Source: an uncultured Lachnospiraceae bacterium
GTDB taxonomy: Bacteria > Bacillota > Clostridia > Lachnospirales > Lachnospiraceae
NCBI GenBank assembly: GCA_949346185.1
Contig: CASGVX010000166.1
Span: forward strand, 1 to 5,239
Length of the DNA: 5,239 nt
Direction of reading: 5' to 3'
A program made the position numbers and the translations under genes. This document shows, piece by piece, positions 1-5,205 of this stretch (position 1 is its first letter; each line of letters begins with the position of its first letter). The notes under the pieces were generated by a model, which worked only from the letters and a program-made list of their open reading frames with translations, did no database searches and was not told where the DNA came from.

Positions 1-1421
1 TGGATTACTGGATTACCGCAGACGACCATCCCGCTGACTTGGTAAAGAATTACACCGAGGTGACGGGCCGGGCTCCAATGCTGCCGGAAGGACTGCTGGG
101 GCTATGGCAGTGCAAGCTGCGCTACCGCACCCAAGATGAAGTACTTAGCGTTGCCAGGGAATATCACAAGCGAGGCATCAAGCTGGACGTAATCATCATT
201 GACTTCTTCCACTGGACACGGCAGGGGGATTGGCACTTCGACCCGGTTTACTGGCCTGACCCGAAAGCGATGTGCGACGAGCTGCACGCAATGGGCACCA
301 AGGTTATGGTATCCGTCTGCCCCAATGTGGATCGGAAGAGCGAAAATTTCCAAGAATTATTCGACAGGGGACTTTTAATCAAAGCAGAGCATGGCAGCAT
401 GCAGACCTACGATTTCGAGGGGGACTGCATCTCTATTGACGTGACCAATCCAGAGGCTCAGAAGTTCCTATGGGAAACCTGCAAGAAGAACTATAAGGAC
501 TTGGGCATTGACATGTTCTGGCTGGATAACTGCGAGCCGGACTTCGGCGTATATGACTATGCAAATTACCGCTATTATATGGGAACCGGGCTGGAGGTTA
601 GCAATATCTATCCCAAGATGATTGCAAAGACATTCTATGAAGGATTCCAATCCTCTGGCATGGAATCCGACTGCTGCAGCCTGCTCCGCTGCGGATGGGC
701 GGGAAGCCAGAAATATGGCGCTCTGCTCTGGTCAGGAGATGTGAACAGCACCTTTGAATCCCTGCGGGATCAGGTGGTTGCCGGCCTAAATATGGGACTA
801 GCCGGAATCCCATGGTGGAATACGGATATTGGCGGGTTCATGACAAATGATGTGAACGACCCTGCTTTCCACGAACTCCTCATCCGCTGGTTTGAATATG
901 CAGTATTCACGCCAATTCTTAGAATGCACGGCGACCGTGGCCCTCACGATATCGAGCCCCTATCTGATCTGGAATGGGGCGGCGGATATCTGTATACCGG
1001 GCATCCCAATGAAATGTGGAGCTATGGGGAGGAAGTATTCCGGATACTGAAAAAGCATCTGGCACTCCGTCAGGCCATGAAGCTCTATCTGGAAAAACTA
1101 ATGGGCGAGGCCGCCGAAACTGGCGCACCTTTACTGCGAACCATGTTCTACGAATTTCCCCAAGACGAGACTTGCTGGAAATTGGAGAACCAATACATGT
1201 TTGGAAATCAGTATTTGGTTGCTCCTATTCTGGAGGCTGGCGCAAGGGAGCGCAAGGTATATCTGCCCGCCGGTACTTGGAAAAACATCCACGAGAACGA
1301 AACACTAGAAGGCGGACAGTGGATTACTGCACAGGCGCCTCTGGAATACATTCCTGTTTTTCAAAAAATAAGTAAAGGAAGGTGGCATATGAATTTAGAA
1401 AATATGAAACATGAAGAATAG
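1..1421 (+). CDS. GH31 family alpha-glycosidase (alpha-glucosidase/alpha-xylosidase type), 5' partial
   Basis: Retaining glycoside hydrolase of family 31, which removes alpha-linked glucose or xylose from the non-reducing ends of oligosaccharides. No signal peptide can be assessed, because the gene enters from the left edge: the frame is open from base 3 (DYWITADDHPAD...), so the TTG at 39 is not a believable start. Residues are counted here from the codon at 39. The (beta/alpha)8 barrel is clear: DFFHWTRQGDWHFDP (55-69), the nucleophile in MFWLDNCEP (D163, codon 525-527), the proposed acid/base in LLWSGDV (D234, codon 738-740), WWNTDIGGF (259-267) and RWFEYAVFTPILRMHG (283-298). A proximal C-terminal beta domain follows (MFGNQYLVAPILEAG, then APLEYIPVF). 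The protein then stops resembling the family: after IPVF it reads QKISKGRWHM... to a TAG at 1419-1421, passing through an A6 tract and a ribosome-binding-site-like stretch, so the last about 19 residues may be readthrough after a frameshift. The substrate cannot be fixed from sequence; family assignment is secure. Confidence 0.93.
   Translation, partial: DYWITADDHPADLVKNYTEVTGRAPMLPEGLLGLWQCKLRYRTQDEVLSVAREYHKRGIKLDVIIIDFFHWTRQGDWHFDPVYWPDPKAMCDELHAMGTKVMVSVCPNVDRKSENFQELFDRGLLIKAEHGSMQTYDFEGDCISIDVTNPEAQKFLWETCKKNYKDLGIDMFWLDNCEPDFGVYDYANYRYYMGTGLEVSNIYPKMIAKTFYEGFQSSGMESDCCSLLRCGWAGSQKYGALLWSGDVNSTFESLRDQVVAGLNMGLAGIPWWNTDIGGFMTNDVNDPAFHELLIRWFEYAVFTPILRMHGDRGPHDIEPLSDLEWGGGYLYTGHPNEMWSYGEEVFRILKKHLALRQAMKLYLEKLMGEAAETGAPLLRTMFYEFPQDETCWKLENQYMFGNQYLVAPILEAGARERKVYLPAGTWKNIHENETLEGGQWITAQAPLEYIPVFQKISKGRWHMNLENMKHEE
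1375..1421 (+). other. RBS plus ATG and 10-codon stub of a lost gene, overlapping the GH31 3' end
   Basis: A strong Shine-Dalgarno-like stretch (AAGGAAGGTGG, 1375-1385) stands 3 bases before an ATG at 1389. This ATG opens MNLENMKHEE and ends at the TAG at 1419-1421. It is in the GH31 frame only because the A6 run at 1363-1368 keeps that frame open. In the +1 frame a TAA lies immediately after the run (1369-1371), which would place a stop, an RBS and an ATG in the usual order for a gene junction. I infer that this is the vestigial start of a gene once downstream of the glycosidase, now truncated. It could also simply be chance. Confidence 0.3.
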
Positions 1422-1472
1422 AAAATAGTAACAACTAATAGCAATCTATGTATTTTGCCACATTTCCTGCAT

Positions 1473-1501
1473 TTGATTTTCCAATGGATACATGATACAA
1501 T
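1473..1501 (+). promoter_or_regulatory. Probable sigma-A promoter with extended -10 for the carbamate kinase gene
   Basis: A -35 box TTGATT (1473-1478), a 17-base spacer and a -10 box TACAAT (1496-1501) preceded by TGA (1493-1495), which is the TGn extended -10 form. Transcription would start near 1508, leaving a leader of about 45 bases before the ATG at 1553. Spacing and both boxes are close to the vegetative consensus. The promoter separates carbamate kinase from the GH31 gene, so the two need not be co-transcribed. Confidence 0.6.
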
Positions 1502-1516
1502 ATTATCCATTGGAAA
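1478..1516. promoter_or_regulatory. 13-bp perfect inverted repeat wrapped around the -10 box; candidate operator
   Basis: TTTCCAATGGATA (1478-1490) and TATCCATTGGAAA (1504-1516) are perfect reverse complements separated by 13 bases. The left arm overlaps the last -35 base and fills most of the promoter spacer, the -10 box lies in the gap, and the right arm covers the expected transcription start. There is no T-tract after either arm, so it is not an ordinary intrinsic terminator. The placement fits an operator for a dimeric or tetrameric repressor; if transcription starts further upstream it would also fold as an RNA hairpin. The cognate protein is unknown. Confidence 0.55.
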
Positions 1517-1538
1517 GAAAAATACGACTATCATAAAT

Positions 1539-1545
1539 GGAGGAG
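1539..1545 (+). promoter_or_regulatory. Ribosome binding site of carbamate kinase
   Basis: GGAGGAG ends 7 bases before the ATG at 1553, an optimal Shine-Dalgarno arrangement that fixes this start codon. Confidence 0.85.
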
Positions 1546-1552
1546 CAATCTT

Positions 1553-2494
1553 ATGGAAAATAAAAGAGTGGTGATCGCACTGGGACACAGCGCCTTGGGA
1601 AAAACCTTCCCGGAACAGAAGACAGCGGTAAAGAATGCCGCCTCTGCCATCGTGGACTTAATTGAAGCAAAATATCAAGTGATTATCACCCACAGCAATG
1701 GCCCCCAAGTGGGGATGATCCATGCTGCCATGACAGAGTACAGCCGGCTGGAGCCAGAGAATACCGTAGCCCCCATGTCCGTGTGCAGTGCCATGAGCCA
1801 GGGATACATTGGCTATGATTTGCAGAATGCGATTCGCACCGAACTTTTGGACAGAGGCATCTACAAACCCGTATCCACCTTGATTACCCAAGTGCGGGTG
1901 GATCCCTTTGATGCCGCCTTCGCCCAGCCTCACAAGCGCATCGGGCGATACATGAGCGAGGAGGATGCCAAGGCTGAGGAAAAGAAAGGAAATCATGTGA
2001 CGGAAATCTCGGGGAAGGGATTCCAGAGAATCCTCGCCGCTCCCCGTCCCATGGAAATCTATGAATTGGATGCCATCAAGGCCCTGATGGAGGCAGAGCA
2101 GATCGTAATTGCCGCCGGAGGCGGCGGCATCCCGGTGCTCCAGCAGGGAACCCGCCTGAAAGGCGCCAGCGCCGTTATCGAGAAAGATTTGACCAGTGCA
2201 TGCCTGGCGGAACAACTTGATGCCGACATCCTGCTTCTCCTCACTGGCGTGGAAAAAGTTGCACTGAACTTTGGCACGGCAGAAGAAACGCCTTTGGATT
2301 CCATGACGGTGGAAGAAGCCACCCAGTATATCGAGGAAAAGCAATTTACCACAGGCGCCATGCTCCCCAAGGTGGAGGCCGCAGTCTCCTTTGCCTCCTC
2401 CTCCGACACCAAGAAGCGGAAATCCATCATTACCAGCATTGATACCGCTCTGGCAGGAATAGAGGGAAAGACTGGGACGGTCATCACCTGCTGA
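1553..2494 (+). CDS. arcC: Carbamate kinase
   Basis: Cytoplasmic enzyme of the amino acid kinase fold that interconverts carbamoyl phosphate + ADP with carbamate + ATP, usually the ATP-yielding last step of arginine, agmatine or purine/ureide catabolism. The 313 residues match the usual 310-315 length. Visible motifs are VVIALGHSALG (6-16), THSNGPQVG (46-54), APMSVCSAMSQGYIGY (73-88), the flexible-lid region around 110-150, AAGGGGIPV (187-195), AVIEKDL with the expected catalytic Lys (K211), ILLLLTGVEKVALNF (226-240) and GAMLPKVEAA with the second conserved Lys (K273). The first loop is unusual: the familiar ALGGNAL is ALGHSAL here, and GSMLPKV is GAMLPKV. I recall a GHxALG subgroup in clostridial carbamate kinases, so loss of activity is not implied. 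No carbamoyltransferase, deiminase or transporter is adjacent, so the pathway it serves is unknown. It has its own promoter and a good RBS. The symbol is by family; a yqeA-type paralogue is possible. Confidence 0.93.
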   Translation: MENKRVVIALGHSALGKTFPEQKTAVKNAASAIVDLIEAKYQVIITHSNGPQVGMIHAAMTEYSRLEPENTVAPMSVCSAMSQGYIGYDLQNAIRTELLDRGIYKPVSTLITQVRVDPFDAAFAQPHKRIGRYMSEEDAKAEEKKGNHVTEISGKGFQRILAAPRPMEIYELDAIKALMEAEQIVIAAGGGGIPVLQQGTRLKGASAVIEKDLTSACLAEQLDADILLLLTGVEKVALNFGTAEETPLDSMTVEEATQYIEEKQFTTGAMLPKVEAAVSFASSSDTKKRKSIITSIDTALAGIEGKTGTVITC

Positions 2495-2500
2495 TGCACA

Positions 2501-2565
2501 AACCCTTGGCTTCTTGAGGAGACTTGCTAAATTGAAGTCAAGTTTTTCCAAAGAAGCCAAGGGTT
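2501..2565. terminator. Perfect 15-bp inverted repeat after carbamate kinase; possible terminator hairpin
   Basis: AACCCTTGGCTTCTT (2501-2515) pairs perfectly with AAGAAGCCAAGGGTT (2551-2565), leaving a 35-base loop that itself contains the short pair ACTTG (2522-2526) and CAAGT (2539-2543). It starts 6 bases after the carbamate kinase stop, and the converging minus-strand remnant runs into it, so a two-way transcription stop is the simplest role. Neither side carries a convincing T-run (GGGTTATATTCC on +, GGGTTTGTGCATC on -), and the loop is long for an intrinsic terminator. A small mobile-element or repeat footprint is the alternative. Confidence 0.45.
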
Positions 2566-2843
2566 ATATTCCGACGGTCGAATTGATTTTTCTTCATAGC
2601 CCAGCATTCGCCTCTCTGCATTCTTAATCGCAGCATTGACACCATTGATACTTTTCAAGATATCAAAAATATTTTCTCAATTTCTACAATATTTTCCACC
2701 AGCAATCCCTCTTTTTCCAAAAATCTCATCTCATTTTCTGCACCATTGAGATCGATGCAATGCGGACTCATCATATTGAAGATGCAAATAAATCCAATAT
2801 TCACAAAGGATTCATTGCTCCATGCAACATTTTTGATAAAAAG
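2527..2843 (-). pseudogene. Frameshifted remnant of an unrecognised gene
   Basis: Two minus-strand frames join into one plausible protein. The upstream part reads KNVAWSNESF... to ...LVENIVEIEKIF and then hits TGA at 2655-2657. Reading instead from the GAT at 2664-2662 gives DILKSINGVNAAIKNAERR, then MLGYEEKSIRPSEYNP, and a stop at 2527-2529 (45 residues). The two frames meet at a five-base T run (A run at 2665-2669 on +); one added T would restore a single frame. The upstream frame is open to an ATG at 2888, but that start has no RBS, lies 3 bases beyond the preceding gene's stop, and its first codons coincide with a terminator-like hairpin. The true beginning therefore appears lost. The second half is rich in charged residues and probably helical; no signal peptide or membrane segment is evident in the better-supported part. 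I do not recognise the family. The region is AT-rich compared with its neighbours. Confidence 0.5.
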
Positions 2844-2876
2844 AAAATACTTTAGTCCATAATATATAAGTATTTT
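2831..2876 (-). terminator. AT-rich hairpin with T-rich tail, terminator of the YesL-like gene
   Basis: On the minus strand, AAAATACTT (2876-2868) and AAGTATTTT (2852-2844) form a 9-bp stem with a 15-base loop, followed by CTTTTTATC and further T-rich sequence. This lies 15 bases after the YesL-like gene's stop. On the plus strand the same stem is followed by ATTATT, so some two-way activity is possible. The stem has only one G-C pair and is weak; position and T-tract are the main support. Confidence 0.5.
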
Positions 2877-2891
2877 ATTATTCAACATGGA

Positions 2892-3506
2892 TTACATATA
2901 TTTCTTAAAAATCTTATTCAAGATCAACGAATTAAGATACGCCGTCCCGGAAAACCAGATTAAAATAATCAGTAGCAGCTCCATCCCAAAATACTCCCCG
3001 AAATACAGCAATGCGATAAAGGGCGACAAGGCAAGAAAGGTCATGGCCAGAGACCGGGGCGTATGGGCTAGGGAAATCAGCAGGGCATTCTTCAAGGTAT
3101 TCTTTATCGTATTCTCAAAAGTGCTCTGAAGCGCAAAGGCGTAAATCATTACGAACATGATAAGCATCCAGGCCAGCAGCAGAAAGCCCTTGAAAAAAGT
3201 CTGGGCAAGACCCTCCCTAATCCAATTGCTGATGTACAAATCGGCAGATACGATGGCAATCGGAACCAATAAGATCATCCACATAATGGTAGACTGCCGG
3301 AAATTTTCTTTGAAGGCGATAAAAAATCCTTTGAAAATATAGCCCTCCCTGTCCTCTGCCATCTTTTTCGTCACAGCGTACATTGCGGTGATGGATGCCC
3401 CGATGGTCACAATGGGAATACAACACACCCAGAACAGGATATTGAGTATCACCAGATCAGCCAGCCTGGACAAAACAACAAAAAATTTACTATCTATACG
3501 AAACAT
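2892..3506 (-). CDS. DUF624 / YesL-family integral membrane protein
   Basis: Predicted inner-membrane protein of 204 residues, matching the usual length of the YesL/DUF624 family. The family hallmark is near the N-terminus: a short basic-aromatic start, RLADLVILNILFWVCCIPIV (14-33), TIGASITAMYAV (34-45), then EGYIFKGFFIAFKENFRQST (54-73). Hydrophobic segments lie at about 17-44, 73-93, 105-127, 152-171 and 174-194, giving about five helices; there is no cleavable signal peptide. The biochemical role of the family is not established. Members sit next to sugar ABC transporters, glycosidases and LacI or two-component regulators, which fits the repressor 93 bases upstream here. An AAGGAG ribosome binding site (3522-3517) stands 10 bases before the ATG. 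Expression probably depends on readthrough from the lacI-type gene or on a promoter near its 3' end. No transporter genes remain beside it. Confidence 0.88.
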   Translation of the reverse strand: MFRIDSKFFVVLSRLADLVILNILFWVCCIPIVTIGASITAMYAVTKKMAEDREGYIFKGFFIAFKENFRQSTIMWMILLVPIAIVSADLYISNWIREGLAQTFFKGFLLLAWMLIMFVMIYAFALQSTFENTIKNTLKNALLISLAHTPRSLAMTFLALSPFIALLYFGEYFGMELLLIILIWFSGTAYLNSLILNKIFKKYM

Positions 3507-3516
3507 GCCCTTTTAT

Positions 3517-3522
3517 CTCCTT
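3517..3522 (-). promoter_or_regulatory. Ribosome binding site of the YesL-like gene
   Basis: AAGGAG on the minus strand, 10 bases ahead of the ATG at 3506-3504. It supports this start; the spacing is slightly long but within range. Confidence 0.65.
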
Positions 3523-3548
3523 CTATCGTACACTGCCTTTGATATCGA

Positions 3549-3594
3549 CTAGTACAACGAATATTAAGCACCTGACATATTTTCATTGTACTAG
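3549..3594. promoter_or_regulatory. 9-bp inverted repeat between the repressor gene and the YesL-like gene
   Basis: CTAGTACAA (3549-3557) and TTGTACTAG (3586-3594) are perfect reverse complements separated by 28 bases, lying in the 93-bp gap between the two minus-strand genes. Neither side has a T-run, so an ordinary terminator is unlikely. On the minus strand the right arm overlaps TACAAT (3590-3585), a possible -10 box with TTGAGA (3611-3606) as a -35 box, but their 15-base spacing is short. It could be a paired operator for the YesL-like gene or an mRNA-processing hairpin. Function is inferred from position only. Confidence 0.35.
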
Positions 3595-3599
3595 GAATC

Positions 3600-4649
3600 T
3601 TAATCTCTCAATGCCATGTCGCTGATATCTGCCACCGAATCCCGCTCCAAGAGATTCGCTTCCATAATCAGCTGTCTCATCTCCTTCTTGCCGGCAATGG
3701 CATCCATCAACAGTTCAATGGAACATTTCACCATCTCGCTGCTGGGCTGAACAATCGTAGTGAGGGACGGATGATAATACCTAGTCGCCTCAAGCCCATC
3801 AAAGCCCATGACAGAAAAGTCTTCCGGAATCCTCTTCCCTGCATCGAAAATCGCCTTATAAGCACCGAAGGCCGTCAAATCAGATATGACATAGATGGCA
3901 GTAAAATCCACCCCGGATTCCAATAATTCCTTCGTCACCTGATAACCATTGGCGGCAGAATACTCTGGAATATCCATCTTCATATACCTGACCAGTTCCG
4001 GATCATAGGCGATGCCATTATCTGCCAAAGCCCTCTGATATCCCTTCAGACGCAGTCCCCCGATGGCAAAATCCGTCTCCCTTCCGGTAATGATGGCAAT
4101 TCTCCTATGCCCCTTCCTGCACAGATAATCCACAGCCTTGTAACTCTCCTTCTCATCATCAATGGAGACAGAAAGACAGTTCTGCTTAGGCCTGTTCACA
4201 TCGGAAGCAACGGTGCAAAGCACATAGGGAATCCCGATCATATCCATCTCCTCCTCCGGATAGTTCATCAGCCCTCCCAGAAAGATGATTCCCTTCAGCC
4301 GCTTTTCCTTCGCCAGCTCGATTGCCACGCTGGCATCATCCTGCTCCTCTCCCACCGCATGAATCAGCAGGGTATACTCCATCTTCTTCAGTTCTGCCTC
4401 ATATAATTTCAACATCGCCTGAAAGAACTGATTGTCAATCCCCTTAATCAGCAGCGCAATGGTATTGGACTCTGTCATCTTCAGATTTCTGGCACTATTA
4501 TTCGGCACATAGTGGTACTCTTCAATCACCTTCAGAATACGTTCCTTGGTGCCCTGATTAATCCTTGGATCATCATTAATGGCTCTGGATACCGTGCTGA
4601 TGCCGACATTGCATATCTTGGCAATATCCTTAATTGTAAATGCAGACAC
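3600..4649 (-). CDS. LacI-family transcriptional repressor of sugar utilisation
   Basis: DNA-binding repressor with a sugar-responsive periplasmic-binding-protein-like domain. I place the start at a GTG (4649-4647), giving 349 residues beginning VSAFTIKDIAKIC; this is the normal LacI length and puts the helix-turn-helix at residues 5-25 (TIKDIAKICNVGISTVSRAI). The frame is open further up to an ATG at 4754, but that would add 35 residues before the HTH, has no Shine-Dalgarno sequence, and would include a likely promoter. Upstream of the GTG are GGGG (8 bases away) and AAGGAA (14 bases away). After the HTH come the hinge helix YVPNNSARNL (47-56) and the effector domain, with RLKGYQRAL (200-208), ISDLTAFGAYKAI (255-267), VMGFDG (280-285) and HPSLTTIVQP (293-302). 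The ligand is not readable from sequence. The neighbouring malQ fragment and GH31 gene suggest a maltose/glucan-type oligosaccharide. MalR-like is plausible but unproven. Confidence 0.9.
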   Translation of the reverse strand: MSAFTIKDIAKICNVGISTVSRAINDDPRINQGTKERILKVIEEYHYVPNNSARNLKMTESNTIALLIKGIDNQFFQAMLKLYEAELKKMEYTLLIHAVGEEQDDASVAIELAKEKRLKGIIFLGGLMNYPEEEMDMIGIPYVLCTVASDVNRPKQNCLSVSIDDEKESYKAVDYLCRKGHRRIAIITGRETDFAIGGLRLKGYQRALADNGIAYDPELVRYMKMDIPEYSAANGYQVTKELLESGVDFTAIYVISDLTAFGAYKAIFDAGKRIPEDFSVMGFDGLEATRYYHPSLTTIVQPSSEMVKCSIELLMDAIAGKKEMRQLIMEANLLERDSVADISDMALRD

Positions 4650-4677
4650 TCCATCAACCCCGTTTCCTTCTATATAT

Positions 4678-4706
4678 TTTATACGCTCCCACCGCCCCTG
4701 AAACAA
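4678..4706 (-). promoter_or_regulatory. Candidate promoter just upstream of the repressor's GTG start
   Basis: On the minus strand, TTGTTT (4706-4701), 17 bases, then TATAAA (4683-4678). Transcription would start near 4671, about 22 bases before the GTG, leaving room only for the RBS. This placement is part of the argument against the longer ATG start at 4754. The -35 box matches consensus only in TTG. Confidence 0.45.
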
Positions 4707-4772
4707 AATCACACTGAAATCAATTATCACATCGTTTGATTCCATCCTATCCATAGGCAGGGTTTGACAACC

Positions 4773-4801
4773 ATTTTAGCATATATTGCAAGGCTTGAAA
4801 A
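4773..4801 (-). promoter_or_regulatory. Second candidate promoter for the repressor, with a palindrome in its spacer
   Basis: On the minus strand, TTTTCA (4801-4796), 17 bases, then TAAAAT (4778-4773) preceded by TGC, an extended -10 form. Inside it, CAAG-G-CTTG (4789-4797), extended outward by further matching T/A pairs, is a near-palindrome of a size typical for LacI-family operators, so autoregulation is possible. The -35 box is poor. Confidence 0.35.
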
Positions 4802-4806
4802 GAGAA

Positions 4807-4886
4807 CTGCCAAAAGATTATTCTGGCAAAAATGTGGCAGAAGTTGCCGTGAATAGTAATTGTGGCAGGCCTTTCGGTCTGCCACA
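4807..4886. repeat. Cluster of TGGCA/TGCCA half-sites between malQ fragment and repressor
   Basis: Five exact copies of TGGCA or its complement lie within 80 bases: TGCCA at 4808-4812, TGGCA at 4824-4828, 4835-4839 and 4863-4867, and TGCCA at 4880-4884. Two carry the longer form TGTGGCAG (4833-4840 and 4861-4868), and CTGCCACA at 4879-4886 is its complement. Part of this is the malQ-side hairpin; the rest is extra. Possible roles are protein-binding half-sites or decayed duplicated terminator hairpins. Confidence 0.35.
4861..4886 (-). terminator. Strong GC-rich hairpin after the malQ fragment, probable terminator
   Basis: TGTGGCAGGCC (4861-4871) and GGTCTGCCACA (4876-4886) form an 11-bp stem with one G-T pair and a 4-base loop. 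It starts 13 bases downstream of the minus-strand malQ stop at 4900-4902. The following minus-strand bases, ATTACTATTC, are only weakly T-rich. Position and stem strength suggest it ends transcription of malQ ahead of the repressor gene. Confidence 0.55.
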
Positions 4887-4899
4887 GTCAACATGCCCC

Positions 4900-5205
4900 C
4901 TATCCCCTGCCATACAGCACGGTATAATCTTTGATTTTTTCTGCCAATCCACCGCCAAGCTGCCGTTCAGAGATGCGCCATTTCCAGTTCGTTCCCACCG
5001 TGGAGGGCGTATTGATCCTAGCCCCATTATCCAGGCAGAGATAATCCTGAATGGGAATGATGCAGATATCAGCCGTGGATGCCTGCGCCAAGCGAATCAG
5101 TTCAGGGACAATCTCTCGGGAATCCTTGAACTTTCTCCCGATATACTTTCCAATCATCTCCAATTCCTGAGGCTGTATATTGCCCAGCCAAATAATTTTT
5201 TCCAT
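4900..5205 (-). pseudogene. malQ: C-terminal fragment of 4-alpha-glucanotransferase (MalQ, GH77)
   Basis: The 101 readable residues match the extreme C-terminus of amylomaltase, which transfers alpha-1,4-glucan segments between maltodextrins in the cytoplasm. Diagnostic stretches are IGKYIGRKFKDSREIVPELI (18-37), ASTADICIIPIQDYLCL (42-58), ARINTPSTVGTNWKWR (62-77) and a normal LYGR ending. A whole MalQ is about 500 residues, so some four fifths, including the acid/base and nucleophile regions, are absent. The THDN motif expected just before this segment is not in the same frame: upstream of the ATG at 5205 the frame is open to the window edge but reads STIFF, unlike MalQ, and the DNA there forms a terminator-like hairpin. 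I infer a truncated, nonfunctional copy. If the gene continues beyond the edge, it is at least rearranged here. No RBS precedes the ATG. Its presence supports a maltodextrin context for the adjacent repressor. Confidence 0.72.

Noticed and set aside
1..16. Tandem TGGATTAC TGGATTAC at the left edge, with TGGATTACTG again at 1320-1329
   Set aside because: The distant copy is only 10 bases, a match length expected by chance in a window this size, and both places are ordinary GH31 coding sequence.
1658..2560. A 300-codon open frame on the minus strand opposite carbamate kinase
   Set aside because: It is rich in Gly, His and Cys with no recognisable family, and lies wholly antisense to a well-supported gene whose codon bias keeps the opposite frame open.
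2655..2888. A 77-codon minus-strand ORF starting MLNNKIL as an intact small gene
   Set aside because: The ATG has no RBS and sits 3 bases after the previous stop, its first codons fall in a terminator-like hairpin, and the coding-like reading continues in another frame after its stop; treated as part of a remnant instead.
2887..3342. Plus-strand ORFs of 80 and 61 codons opposite the YesL-like gene
   Set aside because: Both are shadows of the membrane protein gene with no RBS or recognisable motifs.
4764..4792. Consensus TTGACA (4764-4769) as a plus-strand -35 box
   Set aside because: No -10 box lies at 16-18 bases (TATATT is only 12 away) and no plus-strand gene follows.
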